A stretch of DNA of 64,000 nucleotides from Dactylorhiza incarnata (Eukaryota; Streptophyta; Magnoliopsida; Asparagales; Orchidaceae), in contig JAWHQI010000148.1 in NCBI GenBank assembly GCA_033032865.1, positions 2,685,501 to 2,749,500 of the forward strand. The letters are read 5' to 3'. Below are positions 42,726 through 54,335 of the stretch, piece after piece; within the stretch, counting starts at the first letter, position 1; every line of letters begins with the position of its first letter. The position numbers were made by a program, and so were the translations under genes. The notes under the pieces were generated by a model. The model was not told the origin of the DNA and searched no databases. It saw only the letters and a program-made list of their open reading frames with translations.

Positions 42726-43634
42726 TCAGGGGTTATCTTCTTCATGAAGTTCCACTTGCTCATTGACTGTGGGAGCACCATCAACATTCTCCAAAATGAT
42801 CTCAGTGGCTGGTTGATCGGGTGCTTTAAACTCATCCTCATCTACAACAGAGTCTTCATCTGAATTAGTGTTAGCTTTCTGTTTCCCTCTATCCTGACAC
42901 TCTGATGAATGATCCATGATGCCAAGCCTTTCAACTTGATCTGCAAGTTGGTCTTCTTCCTGCAATATAGTGCTGGTGGAAGTTTCCTTCCCCTTATAAT
43001 ACATGTTAGCTTCATCAAAGACCACATGCACTGACTCCTCAATTTTGAGAGATCTTTTATTATAGCACCTATAAGCCTTGCTTGGTGAGGAATATCCCAA
43101 AAATATTCCATCATCAGCCTTCTTGTCAAAATTGGCAAGATGACTCTTTCCATTGTTTAGAATGAAGCAAGTACATCCAAAGATCCTAAAGTATGTGACT
43201 ATAGGTGTCTTTCCCTTCAATAACTCATATGGAGTCTTCAACTTTGTCTTGTGGATGAGACTTCTATTTGGGACATAGTTGGTTGTATTCACTGCCTCAA
43301 CCCAAAAGGACTTTTGTAAATTGGATTCAACCAATAATCTCCTTCCTGATTCAATTAAAGTTCTATTTTTCCTTTCAACCACCCCATTTTGTTGGGAGGC
43401 TCTAGGAGGTGAAAAGCTTTGTCTTATTCTTTCATCCTCACAGAATCTACACATTAAATGATTTTCAAACTCAGTATCTTGATCACTTCTGATTATAGTG
43501 GCCTGAGCGTTTAATTTATATTGAATATGTACAATGAATCTTGAGAGGATCTTAAAGGTGTCTGACTTAGCATTTAGAAAGAACACCCAGCTGAATCTAG
43601 AAAAGTCATCAACAATGACTAGAGTGTAGGACTT
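42726..43634 (-). pseudogene. pol: B2 integrase, core and C-terminal part
   Basis: Begins inside the core at the E boundary with YTLVIVDDFSRFSWVFF. IIRSDQDTEF keeps the second catalytic Asp (Gly to Asp change beside it) and QQNGVVERKNRTL keeps the Glu. FWVEAVNTTNYVPNRSLIH and FGCTCF follow, then the acidic linker. An apparent ATG upstream (to 43694) lies in E's LTR and is a chance fusion. The first catalytic Asp and zinc domain lie beyond E, outside the window. Confidence 0.87.
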
Positions 43635-45076
43635 TGTAACATCCTCCCTGTTACATAGAATATAGCAGTAGGTCTGGCCTGGACCCCACGCCATATTAAA
43701 CGAACAGAAGAGCGCGTTACTTAATTAGCACTAAACAGTTAATAACATAACCATCTCAGCACACAGAGTCGTACAACGGAAGCATTTAATTTCTTTTAAA
43801 ACCAGTTTAGACTGTCCACAATAACTACGAGGAACGAAATACATTACAAGTTCTTTACAATGTTTGCTTACATAATAAAAGTGGCTTCCAAACATCGGCG
43901 CGCAGGTCGGCCACACATGAAAACGGTAAACAAAAGATTTGGCCTTCGAGGGCCAAGACAGCACAGCAGCAGGGGCTTCAGCCCCCTTTTTCCCGCTAGT
44001 CTCGCCAGGACCTGTACAAAAAAATCCACCAAACGGTGGGCAAAACAAGTAACCGGTCAGTTTTAGCTGACCAAGATTTATAACGACCCCACCCCATGCT
44101 CGGGGCGGCGGTGCTCCTTCCCTGCAGGCAAGCAATAGCAGTATATATATATATCACAGGTGCGTCTAAGCACCGCATAGAAGCATTCACTTTCACTGAG
44201 AGCGACGCATTAATTGATAAGTACTTTTTCAACTTGGATGTACACAATGAGCTGCGACCATCAAGGCTAGCACTACCTTACGGTTTCTACTCCACAATTC
44301 CCTCAATGAACACGGAGGAGCGACCTCATCACTGACCGGCTATGGAACGGGTTCGGTTCAGCTTGTGCCCGCGCTCATAAATGTCAGTATTCAACTATGC
44401 CTGACACGGGTTTGGCTTCCCCTTGTGCCCATCTAACTGTACCCACATTGGGTCACACAATCTGCTAACCTGGAGCTACCGCCGGCATTAACACTAACGC
44501 CAGGCGTTAGTAACAGAACCCAGTTCTGCTACTCTTTCCCGGGTATTTTCTGGGAAACACCTCTAGAGCTCTTTTGCAGTACGAAACAGTAAACAACACC
44601 CGAAAAACACAGCATAATCACGGAGTCTTCTCCGGAGTGCAATAGCATATCAACATCACCAACCTGTCCAGATGGGCTTTACACAACATGCCTATGCCCG
44701 TACTTCAATTACAGGCTCTATATGCAATTTCTACGGGGATAACATCGACCCGTCGGCAGAAATCTATCCACTTGCTAGTGGAAATTTGCCTACTACAATG
44801 CAAATCAAAGGACGAACGTGTCCATAGATGAGGGATGAGAATCGTTACCTGTGGCGCTCATTTCGGTGCCATAGAATTGAGAGGGAATCGACTGGAATCC
44901 CTTGAAACAACTTCCTCTTCACCAGATCGACGATGGCACAAGCGCCCAAGATCTCCTTCGCGGATTTGCCCTTGGCACAACAACCTTCAACGGACCTCCT
45001 TCCCTGCTCTCAACTCACTACTCTCAGAAAGGCAGAAGATTCATAGAACGTGAGAAGGAAAGTCAAAGTTGAGTGC

Positions 45077-45084
45077 TTATATAG
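45077..45084 (-). promoter_or_regulatory. E LTR TATA box
   Basis: Minus strand TATATAAG, about 10 bp downstream of the palindrome cluster; the same arrangement is at about 63438-63445 in the other LTR. Confidence 0.65.
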
Positions 45085-45092
45085 TTTTCTGC

Positions 45093-45715
45093 TACCATCG
45101 GCGCTAGCCACTAGCGCCTGCGCTAGCTCAGCGTCGGTACCGCTCTACCACTTAAGGATTTTGTGAGAAATGCTACCGTTAGCGCTAGCGCTACCGCCTG
45201 CGCTATCTTTATTTGACAAACTTCTCGCGAAATGCCACACTCCACGAGAAAGGACATACTTCTCGGAAAAACACTACCGCCGGCGCTATCGCTAGCGCCT
45301 GGCGTTAGCTCTAAGGCGGTGGCTGAGTTTATCCACAGCCGCTTAAGGAATCCGACTGCGTTCGACGAATGACCTGAAGTTTGTCGAGCGGCGTTCGACA
45401 AACACTCTGCCCGACGTTCGTCGATCGGCATCGCGTTCGACGAACGGCCTCGCATTTGACGAACAGCCTCACGTTCGACGAACGGCCTCGCGTTCGACGA
45501 ACGGTCTCGACGTCTCGATGTCTCGACGTCTCGACGGCCATCGACACTAAGACTTAGGCTAACGCCTGGCGTTAGCGTTAACGCTTGGCGTTAGCACTTA
45601 GTGTTAACCATCCGCTGGGAAAAATCAGGAGTGCTACAAACATTTCTCGAGAATAACATATTTCTCGGAAAGTGCGCTACCACCGCCGCTAGCACTAGCG
45701 CCTTGCGCTAGCTCC
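45093..45715 (-). promoter_or_regulatory. E U3 cluster of several palindromic word types
   Basis: In order: gcgctagc / gcgctatc words (45100-45315), gttcgacgaacg words, about ten copies (45355-45510), ctcgacgtctcgatg repeats (45505-45540), aacgcctggcgttagcg words (45550-45600) and gcgctagc again (45680-45712). Related words are at 44470-44511. Confidence 0.6.
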
Positions 45716-45767
45716 TTAGCTTCAGTACACTTCTACTTTCTTTGCACTCAGAATATGGGGTCTTACA

Positions 45768-45805
45768 ATTCTTCCCCTCTTAAAAGAATTTCGTCCCGAA
45801 ATTTT
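45768..45805 (-). promoter_or_regulatory. E polypurine tract region
   Basis: Minus strand reads gacgaaattcttttaagagg then ggaagaat directly before the LTR. This gacgaaattcttttaag-purine form is typical of plant chromovirus-type Ty3/gypsy elements. Confidence 0.85.
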
Positions 45806-45839
45806 AATAGTGCAAATAACAACAAGATACAAAAAACAA

Positions 45840-47288
45840 ATAACTTGTACCTTAACGGAACAATTTGGGAAACTCATCACGCATGGTTTGCTCACGCTCT
45901 CATGAATGCTCCTCAAGACCGCAATTGTTCCAGCGGACCTTGACCATTTTGATCAGTTTATTCCGCAATTGTTTAACATCAGTGTCTTTGATGCATATAG
46001 GCGCAACATTTGCCTTTAAACCCTCATCGATTGGCACTTGATTCGTCACAAGCACTTGGTTAGGTTCTGGCACTGCCTTCCACTTCACATATATGTGAAA
46101 CACATCATGTAAGCCGCTCAACTCTGTCGAAAGAGCGAGCCGATAGGCAGCTTCACCAACACCCTCCAGAATTTCAAACGGCCCAAGGTACCTCGAACTC
46201 AGCTTTTTCAAGCGCCGAATCCTGGACACACCCTTGAAAGGTTTGATCTTTAGGTAAACCCAGTCGCCCACGGCGAACTCGACATTTCTGTGCTTGTCAT
46301 TGTAGTACTTTTCCTGCCTATCTTGCGCAATCAACAATCTCTCCCGAATTGTTTGAATAGTTGAATTTGCATCTTCGACTTCCTTTCGCTTAAACAGCTT
46401 CGTCTCACCTGTCTCCGCCCAGGCTAAGGGAGTGCGGCAAGCTCTACCATAGAGGGCCTCGAAGGGCACCATCTTTATACTTGTCTGATAGCTGTTATTA
46501 TAAGCGAACTCGATCATAAAAAGATGATCTTCCCACTTCTTACCGAAATCCAGGAAGCACATACGGAGCATATCCTCCAGAGTTCTATTCGTACGTTCAA
46601 TCTGTCCATCCGTTTGAGGGTGGAAGGCAGTACTAAACTTCAACTTTGTACCTAACAACTGGTGGATTAGCCTCCAATCTTTCGAAGTAAAGCGCCCATC
46701 TCGGTCACTGACGATGCTACGGGGCACACCGTGCAATCGTACAATGCTATCAACATAAAGCTTTGCTAACTTTTCAACTGAATCATCCCTCCGGTTTGGA
46801 ATAAAGTGGGCTACCTTCATCAAGCGATCCATGATTACCCATACGACATCATTCCCACTCTAAAATCTCGGCAAACCGTGCACGAAATCCATAGAAATAT
46901 CATCAAATTTACGTTCCGGTACAGACAATAACTTCAGGAAACCTCCAGTTTTCTGACATTCCGCCTTCACAAGTGCATAAGTTTTGCATTTTGCCACATA
47001 CAAGGCGATGTCTTTCTTCAGTCCTGGCCACCAAAATAGCTTTTTCATGACTTGGTACATCTTTGTGCTCCCTGGGTGAATTGAGTACTTTGTAAAGTGC
47101 GCTTCGTACATCAATTCTTCTCGCAGCTTACCCACATTTGGGACGCACAACCGACCGTCTTTCCACATCAGACCGTCGTCTAACACAAACTCTATAGTAG
47201 TCCCAACTTCAGACTCCGCCAAATAGCGCTGCATGCTCGAATCAAGCTCTAGGGCCTGTCGTATTCTGTCCGCAAGGTCGTATTGCAC
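45840..47288 (-). pseudogene. pol: E integrase with GPY/F module and chromodomain-like tail
   Basis: Zinc domain 47190-47000 (HFTKYSIHPG..H-type, then CKTYALVKAEC, where the second Cys of the CxxC is Tyr). DISMDFVHGLPR gives the first catalytic Asp; a stop follows at 46860 where the frame otherwise continues. 46832-45900: [10 protein letters not shown] (second Asp), HPQTDGQIERTNRTLE (Glu), YLGPFEILE module, then IKDTDVKQLRNK and VRWNNCGLEEHS. A TGA after EEHS replaces the Trp expected in EE.TWE, and the remaining tail (MRDEFPKLFR) is still legible to about 45847. Chromodomain-like tails guide such elements to heterochromatin. Confidence 0.85.
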
Positions 47289-48578
47289 CTACGTCCAGTT
47301 CAAGCACGCACTTGCACTGGAACTCCTCTCCACACAGGAGATCTCCTAGGCTTCCAAGTCACTGATTAGACGTGGATCATACATCTGAATCCAGTTGGCC
47401 TGCGCAGAAGACCTTCGGCTCAAAGCATCTGCGACGACATTTCCCTTCCCGGGAGTATAATGTATCTCGAATGTTTAGTCCCCCAGGAACTCCATCCACC
47501 TTCGCTGTCGCATGTTGAGCTCCTTCTGATTTAGCAGATACTTGAGGCTCTTATGGTCTGTAAAGATGTCAACCTTCACACCATACAAGTAGTGTCGCCA
47601 CAATTTCAGAGCGAAGATCGCGGCCGCCAACTCCATGTCGTGGACCGGGTAATTCCGCTCATGCACTTTCAATTGGCGAGAGCCATAAGCAATCACTTGA
47701 CCATGCTGAAGAAGTACGCAGCCTAAGCCGCTCCCTGACGCATCGCTGTAAATTTCATAGCCTTCTGTACCACATGCCAAACACAAGATCGGTGCAGTGG
47801 TCAGACGACTCTTAAGTTCCTCAAAAGCTCGCTCACACTCCGGTGACCAAATGAACTTCTGATCCTTCCTTGTCAAGGTGGTGAGAGGTAGAGCGATCCG
47901 CGAAAAGTTCTTCATGAAGCGCCGATAGTAGCCGGCAAGTCCAAGGAAACTCCTGACCTCCGCTACTGTTGCCAAAACGGGCCACTTCTGGATTGCATCG
48001 ATATTTGCCGGATCCACTGCGATACCCTTGCCACTAACAACATGACCAAGGAACGCTACTGAAGCTTGCCAAAACTCGCACTTGGAGAACTTGGCATACA
48101 GCTGACTCCGTCGCAGGGTCTCCAAAACTTCTCGCAAATGAATTGTGTGTTCTTCTTTAGACTGAGAGTACACCAAGATATCGTCGATGAAGACGATGAC
48201 AAATCGATCCAGGTACTCTCGAAAGGTCCTATTCATCAGATCCATAAATACTGACGGCGCATTCATCAATCCAAATAGCATCACTGTAAACTCGTAGTGC
48301 CCATAGCTGGTACTGAATGACGTCTTGGGGATATCACAATCCCGAATTCGCAACTGGTAGTAGCCAGATTTGAGATCCAACTTTGAATATACCGACGAAC
48401 CCACTAGCTGATCAAATAAGTCATCGATTCGAGGAATCAGATACTTGTTCTTCTCGGTCAGCTTGTTCAATTCACGGTAGTCGATGCATAGGCGCAGGGT
48501 TCCGTCCTTCTTCTTCACAAAAAGAACCGGAGCACCCCAAGGTGATGTACTTAGGCGTATATAACATTGCTCTAGCAA
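47289..48578 (-). pseudogene. pol: E reverse transcriptase and RNase H
   Basis: Open frame 48578-47475: [49 protein letters not shown], the catalytic FIDDIL (about 48192-48175) and [10 protein letters not shown]. RNase [40 protein letters not shown] stop at 47475 after [10 protein letters not shown]; the following spacer to 47289 is broken by several stops but the CPGK..VADALSRR-type text is partly legible. Upstream, a stop at 48579-48581 separates it from the protease frame. Confidence 0.88.
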
Positions 48579-48581
48579 CTC

Positions 48582-49225
48582 CTATAACTGAACCTTCAAC
48601 TCCGCCATTTCCTTTGGCGCAATTCTATAAGGAGAGCGTGACACAGGTTTGGCACCTGACACCAACTCTATAGTGAAGTTTATCTCTCGCTGAGGTGGAG
48701 CCCCAGGAAGATCTTTCAGAAACACATCAGGATATTCTGAGATAACAGGGACGTCACTCAAACTGGGTTGAGACTTTGCAGCCCCCACTAGCACAACACA
48801 CAGTTCTGCGCCTTGTCGAACAGCATTGACTACTTGGACAACAGACATTAGTGTCTTGCTCGATCCACGCAAACCGGAAAACGTAGTCGCACATTCGGTG
48901 TTCTGCCCCAGTGTGACCTCCTTAGAAGTGCAATCAATGTAAGCCTGCTGCGCCGACAACCAGTCCATACCAAAGATCACATCGAACTCTGAAATTGGAA
49001 GTATCAGTGCTTTCAAATCAAAATCTTGACTTCCTATTCGTACCTTTACAACACAGTTTCGATCCACACGCATCGAGCAGCCATTGGGCAGCATCACATC
49101 TAAACGTTCCTTTCTACATGATGAAGGCACTCCAAGTTGTCATATGAAGGCCTCCGATAGAAAAGAATGCGAAGCTCCTGTATCAAACAATGCTATCGCC
49201 GGACAGTTAAATATTAGGATAAAGC
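48582..49225 (-). pseudogene. pol: E aspartic protease
   Basis: ALFDTGASHSFLS is legible with the DTG active site at 49184-49176, in a frame starting at 49225. A TGA follows a few codons later (C to T change of CGA likely). FDVIFGMDWL and VPVISEYPDVF follow in the open piece 49130-48582. It begins immediately after an intron-like gap. Confidence 0.85.
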
Positions 49226-49302
49226 CTAATACAAACAAGGTTACAAGCAATGCATAAGGTATGAAGTATAAAATGTAACAAAAGGCGTAAACTAGCACAT
49301 AC
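49226..49302 (-). other. E intron-like segment between gag and protease
   Basis: Donor G|GTATGT at 49302 and acceptor TATTAG| at 49226, 77 bp. Removing it links the D-V-V-T gag end to the protease in phase 1, within a Gly codon. Without removal the frame is interrupted. F has a gap at the same site. Confidence 0.6.
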
Positions 49303-50425
49303 CTGTTACAACATCGCTTTGTTTGATGGCTTCCTGCTGGCCAAGGTTGTAAACCCTAGGCTGGGCTGGAGCAACATGGGATGCGGTTGACTCTACCGCC
49401 TTCCCTTTCTCTGCCGCATAGGCCGCAGCCGCTCTCTTGCCTCCACGACCATCTCAGGCCATATGACCCGGCTTACCATAGTTATAACATATGAGTGGGC
49501 CTCACCCAGTCGTCATACCCGAAGCCACAGATTGAGCTGACCCAGAAGGTCGCGCTTTGTTCCTCCACTTGCCTCTCCCAGACTTCGTAGAGCTCGGTAC
49601 TTTGAACTCTGGCTTCACTACTGCTCGCTCCCTCCTGCTTTGGGACCGCTTCATATCCTTTTCTAAGGAACAAGCCGTATTAACCAGGGTCATAAATCCC
49701 TGTGTCATTGCCCCTGACAGAAGGAACCGCAACTCTTCTGGCAGACTTTCATAGAACCGATTGGTCTTTCGGGCTTCATCAGCAAAGGTCGCTCCTGCGT
49801 ATCTTCCCAACCGAGTAAACTCGTGCAGCTAATCATCAACCATACGATCACCCTGAGTCAGACGGTAGAACTGGTTCTCCATCTCGATTTGCTGAGCAGG
49901 TGGGAGATACCGTGCCAAGAACAATCTCGAAAACTCATCAAATGAGATGTCCGTCAGCTGCCGTCGTGCTAGGTGATGCAGCTCTAACTCATCCCACCAT
50001 AACTGCGCCTCCCCATCAAGTAGAAAGGTTGCCAAAGTAACCTTCTGGTCTTCCTCCGTATTAGTGGCCTTCAAGGTCTTGCGCACCTTTGATAGCCAAT
50101 CCTCAGCTTGCGTCGGGGTTCCTACCCCCGTGAACGTAGGAGGATGAAAACTCAAAAAGTACTGCAGTTGTTGGTCTCGATCTCTTCGTGCCCTCACCGA
50201 TACTGGCCTTTCAACCACGGGTTCAGCTGTCACAACCGGCAGTGGAGCCACTCCAGGAGTAGGAGGCTGTCCAGGGACATGCCCTCCAGGTTGTGCAGTA
50301 AACATAGTAAACACCGCGTCAGCTATTATCCCTACTGTCTCGGCAGAAGGAGTCGGCACCGCAGTTGGTGCACTGCTGGCATTCGAACGTGGGGGTCGAG
50401 ATGGCCCCACTCCACTCCCAGTCAC
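49303..50425 (-). pseudogene. gag: E gag
   Basis: ATG at 50425; 198 open codons with QYFLSFHPPTFTG, QAEDWLSKVRK, AQLWWDEL and ISFDEFSRLFLARYLP, the retrotransposon gag domain. A stop at 49829 interrupts a legible continuation (49810-49502: NRFYESLPEELRF, KPEFKVP basic tail). The nucleocapsid knuckle CYNYGKPGHMA near 49478 is damaged: Cys to Tyr and a TGA where Arg is expected, both G-to-A/C-to-T changes. Confidence 0.85.
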
Positions 50426-50641
50426 CTATACATGTGCACAAAACACAATTAGCGACTAAGAGATAACATGGATCACTAGAGGAACACAAAAGTTCCATCC
50501 CAATGCTACACACATACATGTAATTCATTCCTAAAGTGGACAATTACTAGTTATTTACAGAAGTTAACGGCGACGCGCACACGTGCTCACCACCCCTTAA
50601 AAGAATTCGACCATGAATTCAGACGAAAATGGATCGAGACC
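50426..50641 (-). other. E leader between PBS and gag
   Basis: No coding signal beyond short chance ORFs. Contains ccccttaaaagaattcgacc near 50590, which resembles the PPT region in reverse sense. Confidence 0.45.
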
Positions 50642-50656
50642 CGTAGCTGATACCAA
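50642..50656 (-). promoter_or_regulatory. E primer binding site (initiator Met tRNA)
   Basis: Minus strand TTGGTATCAGCTACG, three bases after the 5' LTR end, iMet type. Confidence 0.85.
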
Positions 50657-50658
50657 TT

Positions 50659-51395
50659 TGTAACATCCTCCCTGTTACATAGAATATAGCAGTAGGTCCG
50701 GCCGGGACCCCACGCCATATTAAACGAATAGAAGAGCGCGTTACTTAACTAGCACTAAACAGTTAATAACATAACCATCTCAGCACATAGAGTCGTACAT
50801 TGGAAGCATTTAATTTCTCTTAAAACCAGTTTAGACTGTCCACAATAACTACGAGGAACGAAATACATTACAAGTTCTTTACAATGTTTGTTTACATAAT
50901 AAAAGTGGCTTCCAAACATCGGCACGCAGGCCGGCCACACATGAAAATGGTAAACAAAAGCTTTGGCCTTCGAGGGCCAAGACAGCAAAGCAGCAGGGGT
51001 TTCAGCCTGCTATTTCCCGCTAGTCTTGCCAGGACCTGTACAAAAAAATCCACCAAACGGTGGGCAAAACAAGTAACCGGTCAGCTTTAGCTGACCAAGA
51101 TTTATAACGACCCCACCCCATGCTCGGGGCGGCAGTGCTCCTTCCCTGCAGGCAAGCAATAGCAGTATATATATATATCACAGGTGCGTCTAAGCACCGC
51201 ATAGAAGCATTCACTTTCACTGAGAGCGACGCATTAATCGACAAGTTCTTTTTCAACTTGGATGTACACAATGAGCTGTGACCATCAAGGCTAGCACTAC
51301 CTTATAGTTTCTACTCCACAATTCCCTCAGTGAACACGGAGGAGTGACCTCATCACTGACCGGCTATGGAACGGGTTCGGTTCAGCTTGTGCCCG
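50659..51395 (-). repeat. E 5' LTR, fragment 1
   Basis: Matches 43635-44373 with scattered substitutions (for example ggtccggccggg versus ggtctggcctgg). Ends at F's left TSD gcccg (51391-51395). Confidence 0.9.
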
Positions 51396-51993
51396 TGTAA
51401 AACCCCCCTCCCGGAACACAAAACATGGTCGAGGGGAGTCTTATGCCCAGGACAGCCGCCTTGCGGAAGCGCCAGCTCACGGGCTAGCCTCCTCCACAAG
51501 ACGCCTATCCTGCCGGCTAACAAATATCATCAAGCCAACCCATCATAAAAAGTAAAACAAGAAGCCACAAAAATATATATATATATATATATATCCGCAT
51601 AAGTACAGTCCATATACACACAAAATGAGTGTATAGTATCAGAGTAGCAAAAGAAAAGCCTCAAGGGCTACAACAAAACTCGCTCACATCTGTCACTGAC
51701 GGCTGCGACGGTATTGTGGTATCCTGCCCTGTCATCCCGGCCGGACTATCCATTTCCAGCGCCGTGCGCTGCTGCACCAGGGTGCGCCGCTGCTCCCGGA
51801 TGCGCTGCTGCTCCAGGGTGCGCTCCTAAAAAGGGGACGTAGCAACCGTTAGTCATAAAGACTAAGTGGCTTCACATCCTCTCCCCCGGCGACTCCAAGG
51901 CACCGCGCGGAAGGAAAGAAAAGGGAGCTGCAAAATTAGCAATAATAAACAAGCAGGTGACAAGTAATAATTATTCATATGTGTCGGTTGTAT

Positions 51994-52218
51994 AAGTGCC
52001 CAAGCACTTTCAATAGCACTAACCACTATGTTCATAAGCATAAAAGTAGCAGTGGTTATATATATACGCAGGTATAAGTAGCAACAGGCATAAGCAGAGT
52101 AATAGAGAACTGAATTGAACTTAACTTATAAGGGTGCCCATACAAGCTTATAAGTTAAGGGTCTGCATATAAAGGTAACTCATCATATGAAGATGCCCAT
52201 ACAAGTTTATATGATGAG
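51994..52218. other. Run of four hairpins in F's LTR
   Basis: AAGTGC-ccaa-GCACTT (51994-52009); TAACCACT/AGTGGTTA (52020-52058); TTAACTTATAAG/CTTATAAGTTAA (52121-52158); CTCATCATAT/ATATGATGAG (52179-52218). The last two have unrelated 12- and 10-bp stems but share the loop core tgcccatacaag and the trailing gggtc. The set recurs in the other LTR at about 60376-60600. Palindromic pairing makes the strand ambiguous. Confidence 0.6.
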
Positions 52219-52224
52219 GGTCCA

Positions 52225-52312
52225 ATGCTGTGCAATGCAATGATTATGAAGGATGTATGCAATGCAATGATTATATTATGATGTATGCAATGCAATGATT
52301 GATATATGATGA
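52225..52312. repeat. Short tandem repeats of atgcaatgcaatgatt
   Basis: Three imperfect copies separated by gtat/gatg text; also in the right LTR near 60608-60690. Confidence 0.6.
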
Positions 52313-54168
52313 TTGTACCATGCAAGCTTGCTATGTCGACATAGACATTCAGTTCCCACTTTTCGAGGGTAGCTAACCAAACAAGCGCCCCCCGTCGTGG
52401 CCAGACGGTGGCAGTGGCACGGGCTTCGCCACTACTAGGAGGGTATGATCACTACCGATCCTAGGCCTATGTACAACTCGACGCTCTTGTTCATAGCGGA
52501 GTTTTTGCGTACTACCCACATTCATGCAGAGTCTTCAAGACGCGGTGGGGATCTATTGGGTAGATGGACACCAAGACATTCCAACCCAACCGGTCTGAGT
52601 CTAACTATCGGCTTTTGTCGGTGTCACGACTAGCGAGCCCGTAGACCCACCACAACCTATCCTCCCACGAGGATCATTACCACCATGCGCAATTATACTT
52701 AACGAGGTAGTTCTGCCAACATACGTGCTACCGACCACCATGGACTCATTTCACGAGCCTTACCACCTTCCGCCTTGCGCGGCAACAATCGATGCTAATT
52801 AGCATCCAAGGCCCCCAACAACGGGGTCCTTCCCTTTTCACCACCGGCTATTCTATAACTTGTGACCCGCAATGAGTTAACTGTGCCGCCCGTTCTGAGT
52901 TGATTACTAGTGTGCAGTGGTGTGCGTGTAACATGGAAATTATTAAACCAATCCATGGAACAACTTGCGCTCATGGTGGCATAAACATCTTATTTAATTA
53001 TGGAAATCTAAGAACAAGAGTTTCAACTTTATGTTTACCATAAAACCCAGGACCTAATGCTTCATACCCAAAATCAATGTTGAATGCAACTGTACAAACC
53101 TGGGCAGAAAATAGAGAACTAAAACAAGGTTTAGTTTTCTGGACAGTCTGCTCGACTAGACTTTTAGAGAGCTACATGTCACCCCAGAAAACGTATAACC
53201 TATTGTTGGAAAGCTCTTTCCGAGGGCTACAACTTCTTTGTTGAGCCCAAAGTCTAATTCTAGTAGGGTCCAGCCTAAAAATTGGCTCGAACCCAGCTGC
53301 GCACGATTTTATAATTAACAACCCCAATTAACAGAGGATTATTCCTCATCTTCCCCAACAAAATTTCATAATTTAAGCCATATATACAGAGCTTCATCTA
53401 TCCTTCTAACCATATAATTAAACTCCTGCTATTCCCCAACAAGAAATCCCATAGCAGGGAACTATAATTGATCATATATAAGTATGATCATATATAAATA
53501 AAATCCCATAGCAGGGAACTAAAACCCTTAATCGATTTATCAAGCCCTAGCATTTTTCTCATCGATCTACCTCCATAGACCACGGCTATGAACCAAATCA
53601 GATCCTATCTCAACCTCTTGGTGAGAAGAAATGATTTCATGGAACTTCACGGCAAGCGGTGCCCTAAATCTAAAGTTCCATGTGGTCAATCTAAGAAAAC
53701 TCCATTAAAGCTCACATGAGAAGCTCTCTTGAGCTATCATCTCTCCTATTGTAATCTAGGATACTAGCACCAAGGGAGAGGAGTCGGAAGTCACCTGAAT
53801 CCGGGCCGACGATCGCGGCGGTCGACTCCTCGGCGGCATGGCGGCGCTTGGATGAGCTCGACACGTCTCCAAGCTTCCTCCCACGCGATGTCGAAGCTCC
53901 TCCACGGATTTCCTTTGGCCAAGGTCCTAAGGTGGGGAGGAGAAATGGAAAGTGAGGAAGAGAGAAGATGAAGATGAAAACCCTCGGGAAAACTCTCTGC
54001 CTGGAGATAAGAGAGAAGGGATTGTTATTGCATTTAATAATTAATAGCCTGGGAACCCCAACTTTGGTGTCAAACCCTTATTGGACAAAACTCCACTGCC
54101 TTCACAAAGATAAAAAAAACATAAAGCACCCTGGCTTTTTTTTCTCGGGAAGGAGCTGAGTTTCCCTT

Positions 54169-54270
54169 TTGACGATCGTCGAACGGGAGCAGCTCCCCGT
54201 TCGTCGATCGACGAACGGGAGCAGCTTGCGTTCGACGAATTCGACGAATTCGTCGAACGGGAGCTGCTAA
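54169..54270. promoter_or_regulatory. F LTR cluster of long perfect palindromes
   Basis: A perfect 24-bp palindrome centred on gtcgatcgac spans 54196-54219, and TTCGACGAATTCGTCGAA (18 bp) spans 54240-54257. gggagcagct words alternate with them. The same block is at about 62553-62650. The words resemble those of B1 and E. Confidence 0.65.
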
Positions 54271-54335
54271 CCGAGAATTTTTCCAAAACTTAACAGCAAC
54301 AACAATATCTGCTCCTCCAGGATTGGGATGTTACA

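Larger units (their letters stand above)
25124..43634 (-). mobile_element. B2: Ty1/copia element (SIRE-like), minus strand, interrupted by A0, C and E
   Basis: Pol fragments in minus-strand copia order lie at 43634-42726 (integrase), 42705-41416 (RT, RNase H start) and 25642-25288 (RNase H end). The RNase H reading breaks off at the C insertion and resumes on its other side, with CTGAG duplicated. Its gag and 5' LTR must lie to the right of E, off the window; its 3' LTR lies left of A0. Sequence is related to B1 but not identical. Confidence 0.88.
43635..45767 (-). repeat. E 3' LTR
   Basis: 2.13 kb. Minus strand TGTAAGACCCC...GGATGTTACA, matching C in reverse. Contains a (TA)n tract near 44141 and four kinds of palindromic word (see 45093-45715). 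Confidence 0.9.
51396..54335 (-). repeat. F 3' LTR
   Basis: 2.94 kb. Contains an (AT)n tract near 51572-51593, the hairpin run 51994-52218, short atgcaatgcaatgatt repeats at about 52225-52312, and a palindrome cluster near the LTR start (54169-54270). Confidence 0.92.
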
